Source of the DNA: Paracoccus sulfuroxidans
Lineage (GTDB): Bacteria > Pseudomonadota > Alphaproteobacteria > Rhodobacterales > Rhodobacteraceae
DNA: 64,000 bases
NCBI RefSeq assembly: GCF_007830335.1
Contig: NZ_VLKU01000008.1
Coordinates: forward strand, 1-64,000
Reading direction: 5' to 3'
How positions within the stretch are numbered: position 1 is the stretch's first letter; each line of letters begins with the position of its first letter. Under the pieces are notes generated by a model. It worked only from the letters and a program-made list of their open reading frames with translations, was not told the DNA's origin and did not search any database. Shown in pieces: positions 31,084 through 38,613 of this stretch. The position numbers were made by a program, and so were the translations under genes.

Positions 31084-31166
31084 GATCCCATACCGACGAC
31101 GAACCCGGATCGCCTGAACGGCAGCGCGGATGAGGCTCGGCAACCATAACAAACGGATATGAGCAA

Positions 31167-31340
31167 ATGGACCATCACTTCGACCTCGACCCGGCCCCCT
31201 GCCCGCGATTGGCGCAGGTTAACCGCATCAACGCCACGTTCCGCCCTCTGCGCGTGACGCTGGCTGACGCCCTGCCGCAGATGGACCCCGCCACGCTGGC
31301 CGCGATCCAGACGGGCGCGTTCAAGCCGGAGGGCCGGTGA
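31167..31340 (+). CDS. First gene of the rightward early operon, 57 aa
   Basis: From ATG 31167 the frame reads MDHHFDLDPAPCPRLAQVNR, a plausible small protein, and ends with a TGATG overlap to the next gene. Another frame from an ATG at 31159 gives a shorter Ser/Thr/Arg-rich peptide and is less likely. Function unknown. Confidence 0.55.
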   Translation: MDHHFDLDPAPCPRLAQVNRINATFRPLRVTLADALPQMDPATLAAIQTGAFKPEGR

Positions 31341-31522
31341 TGTTCTTTCATCGTGCCCGGCGAATGGAGCGCGTCCTCGATGCGGTGCGCGATTTCCGAC
31401 AGGAAGCAGCGGTCATTGCCGCCCGCCTCGACCTCGCTGAACGCCTCATCCTCGAACTGCTGGCATGGGCACCCCCTGAAGAACAGGCCCGCATCACCGC
31501 TGAATGGGAGGCGTCGAAATGA
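31340..31522 (+). CDS. Small helical phage protein, 60 aa
   Basis: Start at ATG 31340 (TGATG overlap). The protein is one long amphipathic helix (RRMERVLDAVRDFRQEAAVI) and probably a coiled coil. It is coupled by ATGA to the next gene. Function unknown. Confidence 0.6.
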   Translation: MFFHRARRMERVLDAVRDFRQEAAVIAARLDLAERLILELLAWAPPEEQARITAEWEASK

Positions 31523-31746
31523 GCATCCACCCCCGCCACGACGAACTGCACGACTTCTGGCACGAGCATCAGGAGCCGGTGAACCGCAACCGCCTCGACG
31601 TGCTGCTGATCGTCGCCGCCTTCTTCATCATGCTGGCCTTTGTGCTGTGGCTGATCTGGGACGCTGTGCAGGCATCCGACGAACTGCCGAAGGCATGCGC
31701 TGGCATGACCAATGCCTGGGACTGCGTGGCGCTGCTTCAGGAATGA
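31519..31746 (+). CDS. Small phage membrane protein, 75 aa
   Basis: Start at ATG 31519 (ATGA overlap). A His-rich N-terminus (MSIHPRHDELHDFWHEHQEP) is followed by one strong membrane span (VLLIVAAFFIMLAFVLWLIW) and a short external tail with two Cys. It precedes the exported protein gene. Function unknown. Confidence 0.6.
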   Translation: MSIHPRHDELHDFWHEHQEPVNRNRLDVLLIVAAFFIMLAFVLWLIWDAVQASDELPKACAGMTNAWDCVALLQE

Positions 31747-31749
31747 AAA

Positions 31750-31772
31750 CGGCTGCCGTTGGAGGGCAGCCG
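31750..31772. other. 8-bp hairpin between two early genes
   Basis: CGGCTGCC (31750-31757) pairs with GGCAGCCG (31765-31772) around a 7-nt loop, starting four bases after a stop codon. There is no U-tract on the rightward strand, so it may be a processing or stabilising element before the exported-protein gene. Confidence 0.4.
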
Positions 31773-31807
31773 CTAAACCCCACCCTACGAAATGGAGTGA
31801 TCTGATT

Positions 31808-32548
31808 ATGAGCACGACCACGATGATTTTCAAGAGCCTTGCCCTGCCCTCGATGGCGCTTGCCGCAGCGATGCTGTGGAGCGCCCCGGCGCAGGCAAAC
31901 CTGAACTGCCCGGCTGGGTCCGAGGAATACAACGGCCAGTGCTGGTCACCCAATCCCTCGCAGCCCCCGAGCAATGTGACGGCGACGGGCGGCAACTCGT
32001 CCAGCACCGCGACGATTGGCGATGTTGGCGGCGGGACCGCGACGACTGGACCGATCAACGTCAGCACCGGCCCCAGCACCTCGAACTCTGGCGTGACCGG
32101 ATCCGGCAATTCGGACGTGCGCAACAACGTGACGAACAGGAACGATATCGCCAACACGAACCAGCAAGGCCAGCAGCAGGGGCAATACCAGCAGGCCAGC
32201 GCCAACAACTCGATCCGCATCGACAACCGCACCAGGCAGTCGGCAGCGCAGGCCGCACCCGTGATCTTGGGCGGCTATGGTCAGCAAAACTGCTTCGGGG
32301 ATACCAACAGTTCGGGCCAGTTCGGTGCGTCCATGCAGGTCTTTGGCTGGGGCGTCTCGGCAAACAGCAGCAAGGCAAGCAACGTCTGCGCCGCCTATGC
32401 CATCGGCGGACCTGCAATGGCGGTTGGCTACCTTCAGCGCATGGACCCCAACATGCCGCGCCGGGTGACGGTCGAGCAGCCCACGGGCCGACTGACCTGC
32501 CCCGCCAGTCATCCTGTTTACGTTCCCGAGAAAGGTTGTCGGAAATGA
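31808..32548 (+). CDS. Exported Asn/Ser/Gln-rich protein with paired Cys motifs, 246 aa
   Basis: A signal peptide (about residues 1-30, ending SAPAQA) is followed by LNCPAGSEEYNGQCW, then a long low-complexity region of Asn, Ser, Thr, Gly and Gln (about residues 48-145, for example NRNDIANTNQQGQQQGQYQQ). A second part with two Cys follows, and the C-terminus has LTCPASHPVYVPEKGC, which echoes the N-terminal Cys motif. Such a protein in a phage early operon is unusual. It may coat the cell or act in the periplasm; this is inferred from the signal peptide. Confidence 0.7.
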   Translation: MSTTTMIFKSLALPSMALAAAMLWSAPAQANLNCPAGSEEYNGQCWSPNPSQPPSNVTATGGNSSSTATIGDVGGGTATTGPINVSTGPSTSNSGVTGSGNSDVRNNVTNRNDIANTNQQGQQQGQYQQASANNSIRIDNRTRQSAAQAAPVILGGYGQQNCFGDTNSSGQFGASMQVFGWGVSANSSKASNVCAAYAIGGPAMAVGYLQRMDPNMPRRVTVEQPTGRLTCPASHPVYVPEKGCRK

Positions 32549-32799
32549 GCGGGAAGAACGATCAAGTCAACGATGCGCCCGCGTTCCCCGTCACGGCTGG
32601 CCAGCAGGTCTATGCGACAGGTATGACCCTGCGCGACTGGTTCGCGGGCCAGGCGCTGGCTGCTCTCATCCAGTCCGGGTGTGAGGTGCGCGTCCACACC
32701 GAAGAAGGGACACTTATCCTTCCCATCCGCACGGGTGGGCCTGTTCTGGCTTACCAATATGCCGACGCCATGCTCGTGGCCCGCGAGGCCACCCCATGA
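32545..32799 (+). CDS. Phage hypothetical protein, 84 aa
   Basis: Start at ATG 32545 (ATGA overlap with the exported protein). The product has a motif often seen in small phage proteins, GMTLRDWFAGQALAALIQSG, and ends with AYQYADAMLVARE. That DYFA/DWFA-AQAL type is common in phage early regions, without a known function. Confidence 0.65.
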   Translation: MSGKNDQVNDAPAFPVTAGQQVYATGMTLRDWFAGQALAALIQSGCEVRVHTEEGTLILPIRTGGPVLAYQYADAMLVAREATP

Positions 32800-32921
32800 C
32801 CACGCTTTCCGCCTTCGCTGCGATCCTTCTCGCGGATCGCCTGACCAACGCCAGCCGCCGATTGGGCGACTGGTTCACCGCCGAGCGTGGAAGCGCTGAC
32901 GGCAAGAACGGATGGGTATGA
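32796..32921 (+). CDS. Small phage protein, 41 aa
   Basis: ATGA overlaps on both sides. The product starts MTTLSAFAAILLADRLTNAS and ends GSADGKNGWV. The N-terminal part is a short hydrophobic helix. Function unknown. Confidence 0.5.
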   Translation: MTTLSAFAAILLADRLTNASRRLGDWFTAERGSADGKNGWV

Positions 32922-33256
32922 TGTTCTACACGTTCAATCAGAACAATACAGGCGGCGCTTTCGACCTTACCGAAGCGCTTACGCATTTCGTGATTGTCGA
33001 GGCCGAAAGCGCCGATGAGGCGAACGCGAAGTTGATCGCCCTTGGAGGTTACTTCGATGGATGCAGCATCGGTCGCGACTGCTGGTGCTGCGGTGACCGC
33101 TGGTATCCGGCGCGCGAGGGTGAAGGTAGCGACGCACCCGAGGTCTATGACCGACACCCCCGAGACTACGACGCTGGCGAATACTCCAAAAGGTGGATGC
33201 CAGCAGGGAAAGAGATTGTCGTCCACCACGAAGGCAAGCCAGCCGAATGGTTCTAA
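32918..33256 (+). CDS. Phage hypothetical protein, 112 aa
   Basis: Start at ATG 32918 (ATGA overlap). The N-terminal part (MMFYTFNQNNTGGAFDLTEA) and the cluster CSIGRDCWCCGDRWYP, with four Cys that could bind zinc, mark a recurrent phage protein type. The C-terminal part contains several His and Asp. No function is assigned. Confidence 0.65.
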   Translation: MMFYTFNQNNTGGAFDLTEALTHFVIVEAESADEANAKLIALGGYFDGCSIGRDCWCCGDRWYPAREGEGSDAPEVYDRHPRDYDAGEYSKRWMPAGKEIVVHHEGKPAEWF

Positions 33257-33319
33257 CCCCGGCTCCTACGGTGCGCAGCCTCGCGGGGCTGCCATCCATA
33301 GCAACCGATGGAGGATGCG

Positions 33320-33667
33320 ATGAAGGAGACGTTCTACCCCAAGGGCTGGCTCTACCTCCACCCGAACGGCATCGAAATGGAGCATGAGGCCATCTTTCGC
33401 GTCGAGGCCGAGACGTACCCGCTGGAGCCTTATTCGTGGGGCCAGTCACGCGGTTACGAGACCGAGATCAGCGCCACGCTGGTTCGATTTTCCACCGACC
33501 GGACCAGAGAGGACGCGGTGAAGATCGACGGCGAGGCCGAGATAGCGCGCCAGGAGGGACTATTCGCGGAGACCTTCGACGTGAACGAGGCCTTCGAGGA
33601 CGCAGAGCATGAGCTGGCCGAATATCGCAGCGGCATGCGCGAGGAAATGTGGTGGGCGGCGGAATGA
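33320..33667 (+). CDS. Phage hypothetical protein, 115 aa
   Basis: I chose the ATG at 33320, which has GGAGG at 5-nt spacing, over the in-frame ATG at 33308 that contains this site. The protein has a beta-rich start (FYPKGWLYLHPNGIEMEHEA) and an acidic helical end. It is coupled by ATGA to the next gene. Function unknown. Confidence 0.6.
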   Translation: MKETFYPKGWLYLHPNGIEMEHEAIFRVEAETYPLEPYSWGQSRGYETEISATLVRFSTDRTREDAVKIDGEAEIARQEGLFAETFDVNEAFEDAEHELAEYRSGMREEMWWAAE

Positions 33668-33867
33668 TCGACCACAGCAATGCCATTGCCGACCTGATGG
33701 CCGAGCGCGAGGCGTTCCCCGCAGCATCGCCCGACTGGCTCTATCGCAGCCGGGCCGCGTGGAAGCTGCACCAGCACCAGATCGGCGTTCCCGCCCGAGA
33801 CTGGACCGACGAACCGGCTGGCGGTTTTCGCCTGCCCCAACCCCAATACGGAGTCGCAGCAGAATGA
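33664..33867 (+). CDS. Small phage protein, 67 aa
   Basis: Start at ATG 33664 (ATGA overlap). The product starts MIDHSNAIADLMAEREAFPA and is rich in Trp and Pro near its end. It is coupled to the next gene. Function unknown. Confidence 0.55.
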   Translation: MIDHSNAIADLMAEREAFPAASPDWLYRSRAAWKLHQHQIGVPARDWTDEPAGGFRLPQPQYGVAAE

Positions 33868-34550
33868 ACGCGATCAGCCCCATCGGGCACAACAACCCCC
33901 CGGATGCGATTGACGAAATCACCGCCCGCTTTGACGACGCCCGGGCCGAGGCTGAGAATTGGCTGGACGGGAACGAGGTGCAGACCGAAGGCCAGATGAA
34001 GGCCGTCGACGCTCTGCGCAAGGACATGCGCGAGTTTCGCATGGCGCTTGAGGCCGGGCAGAAGTCGTCCAGCGCGCCGCTATATGACGCCTACAAGGCC
34101 GAGCATGGCCGCTGGAAGCCCACCCTTGAGGACGCGCAGCGCATCGAAAAGGGGCTGGTTGCATTGGTCGACAGCTTCAAGCGCAAGCTGGCTGCCGAGA
34201 AAGCCGAAGCCGAGCGGAAAGCCCGCGCAGAAGCCGCCGCTGCCCGCCGCGCCGCAGAGGAAGCCGCCCGCGCCGCAGACGCCAGCAACATCGAGGCGCA
34301 GCGCGAAGCCGCCGCCGCCCAATTCGCAGCCGAGGAAGCGCAGCGCCGGGCCGTGGCAGCCAGCAAGGACACCGTGAAGGGCCTGCGCACGTTCGAGGTC
34401 ACGGAAGTGCTGGACCCGCGCGGGCTGATCAACTGGATCGCCAAGAACCGCAAGGACGATCTTGCAGAGTGGATGGGCGACTACGCCCGCCGCAACAAGC
34501 TGCACATTCCTGGCGTGGTCGAGACGCGGCAGGAACGGAGGGCCGTGTGA
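33864..34550 (+). CDS. Coiled-coil phage protein next to the recombination genes, 228 aa
   Basis: The N-terminus carries IGHNNPPDAIDEITARFDDA, a start seen often in alphaproteobacterial phage proteins of the recombination cluster. Residues about 100-170 form a long Ala/Glu/Lys/Arg coiled coil. The C-terminal 60 residues are a different, globular part (TFEVTEVLDPRGLINWIAKN). Its place directly before the annealing protein suggests a helper role. This is inferred. Confidence 0.6.
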   Translation: MNAISPIGHNNPPDAIDEITARFDDARAEAENWLDGNEVQTEGQMKAVDALRKDMREFRMALEAGQKSSSAPLYDAYKAEHGRWKPTLEDAQRIEKGLVALVDSFKRKLAAEKAEAERKARAEAAAARRAAEEAARAADASNIEAQREAAAAQFAAEEAQRRAVAASKDTVKGLRTFEVTEVLDPRGLINWIAKNRKDDLAEWMGDYARRNKLHIPGVVETRQERRAV

Positions 34551-35194
34551 TGGATTGGGAAAAGGCATCCGCCGAACTGGCAAAGAAGCTGGACCCGGCG
34601 CACGTCAGGCCGCCGAAGAAATTCGGGCCGAAAGGCGACTATCTGGAAGGCTGGCACGTTATGGCCGAGGCAAACCGGATCTTCGGGTTCGGCGCATGGT
34701 CCTACACCGTCACCGAATGCAAATGCGTGTCCGAGCGGGCGCGCGAGATCGGGCAAAACAAGACCCCCGGCTTCGGAGTGACCTATACCGCAACGGTGCG
34801 AGTCACCATTGGCGATGTGGTTCGCGAGGACGTTGGCGCTGGTCACGGCTATGACGTGGACTGCGGCCTCGCCCACGAAAGCGCGATCAAGGAGGCCGTC
34901 ACGGATAGCTTGAAGCGCGCGCTGCGTGGCTTCGGCAACCCGTTCGGCTTGGCTCTCTACGACAAGAGCCGCGAGAATGTGGGGGTCGATGAACCGCCGT
35001 TCGACGCCGCCGCCGCAGAGGCCCGCATCACCGCCACCATTGGTCGCGCCGCGACCGAGGGCGATCTGGTCAAGCTGTGGAAGCGGGAGGCCGCCACCAT
35101 CAAGCAGATCGGCGGTGAGGGCGAGGCCCGCATCACCGACGCATTCAAGGCCCGCAAGGCCGAACTCACCCCTGAAATGAAAGGTGCCGCATAA
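34550..35194 (+). CDS. Rad52/Rad22-family single-strand annealing protein
   Basis: The 214-residue protein has the Rad52-type core: DYLEGWHVMAEANRIFGFGA, WSYTVTECKCV, a beta-strand TYTATVRVTIGD, then CGLAHESAIKEAVTDSLKRA and LRGFGNPFGLALYDK. It should anneal complementary strands in phage recombination. The start overlaps the previous stop (TGATG). An SSB-like gene follows directly. Confidence 0.85.
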   Translation: MDWEKASAELAKKLDPAHVRPPKKFGPKGDYLEGWHVMAEANRIFGFGAWSYTVTECKCVSERAREIGQNKTPGFGVTYTATVRVTIGDVVREDVGAGHGYDVDCGLAHESAIKEAVTDSLKRALRGFGNPFGLALYDKSRENVGVDEPPFDAAAAEARITATIGRAATEGDLVKLWKREAATIKQIGGEGEARITDAFKARKAELTPEMKGAA

Positions 35195-35487
35195 TGGCCG
35201 ATCGTTACAACCTGATTTCCCCCCGCCCCCGCAAGGACGGGAAAACCCATTGGCACACGATTGGATCGGCGTTCCCGCGCGACAAGGGCGGGTTCAGCCT
35301 CATTTTCGACAGCCTGCCCCTGCCGGATGCAGAGGGGCGCGTGACGGTGCTGATGACGGAACCGCTGCCCAAGGATGGCCAGCAGCAGCGCGGCGGATCG
35401 TCGGGCTACGGCCAGTCTGGCGGGTACGGCGGCGGCGCAGGGGGCGGGATGCAGGGGCGGGATCTGGACGATTCCATACCTTTTTGA
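35194..35487 (+). CDS. SSB-like single-strand DNA-binding protein
   Basis: The first 60 residues look like a small beta domain (DRYNLISPRPRKDGKTHW, then FSLIFDSLPLPD). A Gly/Gln/Ser linker (SSGYGQSGGYGGGAGGG) follows, and the chain ends DLDDSIPF, the acidic tip that in bacterial SSB binds partner proteins. The domain is shorter than a usual OB-fold SSB. Place after the Rad52-like gene supports the role. Confidence 0.65.
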   Translation: MADRYNLISPRPRKDGKTHWHTIGSAFPRDKGGFSLIFDSLPLPDAEGRVTVLMTEPLPKDGQQQRGGSSGYGQSGGYGGGAGGGMQGRDLDDSIPF

Positions 35488-35521
35488 TGGACTGAATCGT
35501 GAACTTGTGGCAAAATATGAC

Positions 35522-35556
35522 GGCAAGCCAAGGTGTTACCAGCACCAAGGCTTGCC
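35522..35556 (+). other. Hairpin with a symmetric internal loop, leader of the HNH-like gene
   Basis: GGCAAGCC (35522-35529) pairs with GGCTTGCC (35549-35556). Inside, AA faces AA, then GGTG/CACC closes a TTACCAG loop. It lies between the SSB-like gene and the next start at 35589 and lacks a U-tract. It may be a protein-binding RNA element. Confidence 0.45.
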
Positions 35557-35588
35557 TGACCACAGACACGATGATTGGAGCATCGACC

Positions 35589-36050
35589 ATGGCTAATCGC
35601 CAGATACCCGAACACCGGGTTTCCTATCAATGCCGTACGTGCGAACGGGACTGCGCGCCCGAAGACTTCTATGTGTCTAGCAAGACTCAGTGCAAAGAGT
35701 GCGTAAAGGCGCGCGTCCGAGAGCGTGCGAGAACCAACCCTTCCGTTCAAGAGTACGACCGGCAGCGCGCCAAGTTGCCCCACAGGCGCAAGAATAGCAC
35801 CAACGTCACCAGCCGTTGGAGGGCGCAGAACCCGGATGGGTACAAGGCCCACAGCGCTGTGTCTAACGCTATTCGCGACGGAAGATTGAAGCGTGAGCCT
35901 TGCCTGTTTTGCGGCACGGATCGGGTGCACGCCCATCACCGGGACTATGCGCGCCCGCTGGATGTGATCTGGCTGTGTCCGAAGTGCCACCACCGGCTGC
36001 ATGCCGCTTTTCCCGAGACTGAAGGCTCGAACAAGAGGCTTTCCAAATGA
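35589..36050 (+). CDS. HNH-like zinc-binding phage protein, 153 aa
   Basis: I chose the ATG at 35589, which has GGAG upstream; a longer frame from 35499 would begin in the hairpin region. An N-terminal zinc cluster (YQCRTCERDC, then TQCKECVKARVR) is followed by a basic middle and a C-terminal HNH-like unit (PCLFCGTDRVHAHHRDYARP, then WLCPKCHHRLHA). Related proteins occur singly in many phages, some as homing-type nucleases. Catalysis is not proven by the motif. Confidence 0.65.
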   Translation: MANRQIPEHRVSYQCRTCERDCAPEDFYVSSKTQCKECVKARVRERARTNPSVQEYDRQRAKLPHRRKNSTNVTSRWRAQNPDGYKAHSAVSNAIRDGRLKREPCLFCGTDRVHAHHRDYARPLDVIWLCPKCHHRLHAAFPETEGSNKRLSK

Positions 36051-36223
36051 CCCACAAGACCGACGATATCCTGCAGGTGCTGCACGGGCTGATCGCGATG
36101 TATCCCGAGCGGGCCGACGATGTGGACTGGCTGGCCGCCGAGGCGGGCGACACGCATGGCATCGATCCCAAGGCCGCGCGCCGGGTCTATGACCAGCGCC
36201 TGCGTATCTCGGGGGCGTGCTGA
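36047..36223 (+). CDS. Small phage protein, 58 aa
   Basis: Start at ATG 36047 (ATGA overlap) and end with a TGATG overlap. The product starts MTHKTDDILQVLHGLIAMYP and contains WLAAEAGDTHGIDPKAARRV. It is helical and acidic. Function unknown. Confidence 0.55.
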   Translation: MTHKTDDILQVLHGLIAMYPERADDVDWLAAEAGDTHGIDPKAARRVYDQRLRISGAC

Positions 36224-36645
36224 TGGCCCGCATGGACGCGCCCCCGAAGCCAATGGCCCACATTTTCGCTGGTCGGCTGATGCCCCTGACGGCTTTCGAC
36301 GCTGAGGCATTGGGGGCGTTTCCGCAGGGCACAGAGTTCACGCTGACCGCGAATACCAAGCGCAGTCTGCCGCATCACCGGACCTATTGGCGGGCGCTCG
36401 ACAAGGCCGTCAAGGCAACGGGCCGCTGGCAGTCGCGGGAGGCCCTGCACACGGCGCTAAAGGTCAAGCTGGGGCGCGTGGAGCCGATCTTCGACCTGCG
36501 CGGCAATGTCATCGGCATGAAGCCAGACAGCACGGCTTTCGACGCAATGACACAGCAAGAGTTTCGCGGCTTCTTCGATGAGGCGATGGCCGCGCTTTCA
36601 GAAGCAATCGGGTACGACGCCCTAGCATGGATGGAAGAAGCATGA
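36223..36645 (+). CDS. Phage protein of the recombination cluster, 140 aa
   Basis: The pattern TKRSLPHHRTYWRALDKAVK, WQSREALHTALKVKLGRVEP and MTQQEFRGFFDEAMAALSEA recurs in phage recombination clusters and resembles DUF1367 or NinB-like proteins. I give no firm function. The start overlaps the previous stop (TGATG) and the stop the next start (ATGA). Confidence 0.65.
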   Translation: MARMDAPPKPMAHIFAGRLMPLTAFDAEALGAFPQGTEFTLTANTKRSLPHHRTYWRALDKAVKATGRWQSREALHTALKVKLGRVEPIFDLRGNVIGMKPDSTAFDAMTQQEFRGFFDEAMAALSEAIGYDALAWMEEA

Positions 36646-36830
36646 TGCCCCGACCGTCGCGTCATGTCGAAGATCCAGCGCCCATCGCGGCGGCCTGCGT
36701 CGGCAAGGAGGCGTTCGACAGCCCCAAGCTGGCGCATGAGGTCTGCAAGCGCCGGCGGCGGCTGAAAGGCCCGCAGGACGTCTACCGTTGCCCCTATTGC
36801 CGCGCTTACCATATCGGGAGGCCCGCATGA
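36642..36830 (+). CDS. Small zinc-ribbon phage protein, 62 aa
   Basis: Start at ATG 36642 (ATGA overlap). A basic helix (AHEVCKRRRRLKGPQDVYRC) leads into CPYCRAYHIG at the end, a half zinc ribbon. It may bind nucleic acid. It is coupled by ATGA to the nuclease-like gene that follows. Confidence 0.6.
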   Translation: MMPRPSRHVEDPAPIAAACVGKEAFDSPKLAHEVCKRRRRLKGPQDVYRCPYCRAYHIGRPA

Positions 36831-37171
36831 GCTTCCACCGCGTCCCGCTCGGGCTGAAAGAGGGCAAAGGCAAGACCCGCCGCGACCCCAAGACGCGGGC
36901 CGAACGCAAGCACATGGAGGCGGTTGCCGGGCTGCCCTGCCTGGTCTGCGGGGCGTGGCCGGTGGAGGTCCACCACGAGGGGACACCGCGCAGCAACATG
37001 CGCGTCCTGCCTCTCTGCCCGCGCCACCATCGCCGCGAATACGGGCCGGGCGCATATCACTATTCCAAGGGCGCTTTCTACGCCGCCCACGGATCGAGCG
37101 AGGCCCTGCTGCTGCGGGTGTCGAAGATGCTGCGAGCGGACGAGGACGACCGCTTGAGCCATTGGTTTTGA
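36827..37171 (+). CDS. HNH/Ref-like nuclease, 114 aa
   Basis: The pattern GLPCLVCGAWPVEVHHEG, then NMRVLPLCPRHHRREYGPGA and AYHYSKGAFYAAHG fits the DUF968/Ref-like HNH nucleases of phages, with a zinc site (Cys, Cys, Cys, His) and a VHHE catalytic core. It may cut DNA during recombination. A rightward terminator follows at 37212. Confidence 0.7.
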   Translation: MSFHRVPLGLKEGKGKTRRDPKTRAERKHMEAVAGLPCLVCGAWPVEVHHEGTPRSNMRVLPLCPRHHRREYGPGAYHYSKGAFYAAHGSSEALLLRVSKMLRADEDDRLSHWF

Positions 37172-37211
37172 TTGCTCGCCGCGCCCTGCCTGTCTCGGGC
37201 GCGGACAACTG

Positions 37212-37243
37212 GCCCCGGTGGTTTCGGCCATCGGGGCGCTTTT
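37212..37243 (+). terminator. Intrinsic terminator before the excisionase gene
   Basis: A 10-bp stem with one wobble pair (GCCCCGGTGG 37212-37221 with CCATCGGGGC 37228-37237) closes a TTTCGG loop and is followed by GCTTTTAA. It separates the early operon from excisionase and integrase. Confidence 0.7.
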
Positions 37244-37255
37244 AAGGAGGGATGA

Positions 37256-37528
37256 ATGAGGCCGTACACCCCCGCAGGGCTTGCAGAGCATTGGGGATGC
37301 AGCGACGAAAAGATCCGGCAGATGTGCAACGCCGGGACGCTACGCTACTTCAAGATTGGCAAGCACTACCGCATCCCCGTGGACGCAGTTGAGGAATACG
37401 AATGCAACAGTTCAGAATTGGCAGGCTCAACGGGCGCTACACCGTTGCCTGGAACCTCGCGGACGGTCGGCGGCGGCGATTTCGTCTTGAAGCACGCACA
37501 CGAAAGGAAGCTGAGGCGGAAGCACTAG
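37256..37528 (+). CDS. Excisionase/HTH_17-type protein
   Basis: The first 52 residues form a MerR-like winged helix: YTPAGLAEHWGCSDEKIRQM, then GTLRYFKIGKHYRIPVDAVE. Such proteins direct excision and often regulate the integrase. AAGGAGGG lies four bases before the ATG. The last 127 bases overlap the integrase gene in another frame; this tail is low in structure. Confidence 0.7.
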   Translation: MRPYTPAGLAEHWGCSDEKIRQMCNAGTLRYFKIGKHYRIPVDAVEEYECNSSELAGSTGATPLPGTSRTVGGGDFVLKHAHERKLRRKH

Positions 37529-38409
37529 ACGTCATTCGCAAAGAGACGATGACAGCCAGCGAGGGAACGGTTGCTGATATGTGGCCGCTCTATCTCGCTG
37601 AACGCGAGGGCCGCAGCGCATCGTCTACAATGCGTTCGACCGGGAAGACCCTGCTGCCCGCATTCGGCCACCTGCGCCCGGATCAGATCACCGTGCAGGA
37701 CTGCCGGGACTACGGGCAGCAGCGGATGGACGCGGGCAAATCTCAGGGTACGGTCTGGACCGAGCTTGGGCACCTTCGGATCGTGCTGAATTGGGCGGCG
37801 AAGAAAGGGCTGATCGAGAAGGCCCCGCTGATCGAGTTACCGCCGAAGCCCGCGCCGAAGGATCGGTACCTCACGCGCGCCGAGGCAATCCGGCTGGTGA
37901 ACGCGGAGGCCGAGCCGCATGTACAACTGGCGATCAAGCTCATGCTGGGCACCGCCGGGCGGCAGGGTGCCATCTTGGACCTGACATGGGACCGGGTGGA
38001 CTTCCGCCGTCACACCATTGACCTGCGCGTCGAGGGCGGCGGCCCCCGAAAGGGCCGGGCGCTGGTCCCGATGAATCCAATGCTGCACGAGGCGCTCACC
38101 GAGGCCAAGGCAGCGGCGCTGTCAGACTACGTGATCGAGTGGCACGGCAAGAAGGTGCAGAGCATCCGAAAGGGCTTCTCGCGCGCGGTTGCGAATGCCG
38201 GGCTGAAGGACGTGGGCATGCACACCTTGCGCCACACAGCCGCTGTGCACATGGTCGAGGGAGGCACGGACATTGCCGAGGTTGCGCAGTTTCTCGGGCA
38301 CTCGAACCCGTCGATCACATTCCGCGTCTACGCCCGGTACTCACCAACGCACCTGCGCCGCGCGGCATCGATTCTGGACTTCTCAGTCGGTTCGGAAAAG
38401 TCGCGTTAG
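37402..38409 (+). CDS. int: Tyrosine-type integrase
   Basis: The 335-residue recombinase has a core-binding part (about residues 55-150) and a catalytic part with Arg187 (TAGRQGAILDL), the HxxR box H274-TL-R277, His300 (LGHSNP) and the likely nucleophile Tyr310 (RVYARY). An N-terminal beta part (GRLNGRYTVAWNLADGRRRR) fits arm-site binding. It would join phage and host DNA at the tRNA-Val gene 76 bases downstream. GAGG precedes the ATG. Confidence 0.92.
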   Translation: MQQFRIGRLNGRYTVAWNLADGRRRRFRLEARTRKEAEAEALDVIRKETMTASEGTVADMWPLYLAEREGRSASSTMRSTGKTLLPAFGHLRPDQITVQDCRDYGQQRMDAGKSQGTVWTELGHLRIVLNWAAKKGLIEKAPLIELPPKPAPKDRYLTRAEAIRLVNAEAEPHVQLAIKLMLGTAGRQGAILDLTWDRVDFRRHTIDLRVEGGGPRKGRALVPMNPMLHEALTEAKAAALSDYVIEWHGKKVQSIRKGFSRAVANAGLKDVGMHTLRHTAAVHMVEGGTDIAEVAQFLGHSNPSITFRVYARYSPTHLRRAASILDFSVGSEKSR

Positions 38410-38485
38410 GTTCAATGAACTGTAGCGCATAACGTAAACAGATGGTATAATCAGAGGCAACGGATTGTAATAGTTACGAAAAGAC

Positions 38486-38561
<76 letters not shown>

Positions 38562-38613
38562 GCCTCAGCGCTGATAGCGCGCTTTCATTCGCCTTGGCAA
38601 GAACCTCGGGCGA

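Larger units (their letters stand above)
30828..31166. other. Non-coding stretch with RNA fold, terminator, operators and promoter
   Basis: No supported gene lies here. In order it holds a candidate three-way-junction RNA (30852-30900), a rightward terminator (30953-30976), a small inverted repeat GCCAGC/GCTGGC near 30983-30999, a long inverted repeat with repressor half-sites (31017-31046), and a rightward promoter (31055-31083), followed by about 80 bases of leader. Confidence 0.55.

Noticed and set aside
31159..31257. Short frame from the ATG at 31159
   Set aside because: It is Ser/Thr/Arg/Pro-rich without sense and overlaps the better 57-aa frame that is coupled to the next gene.
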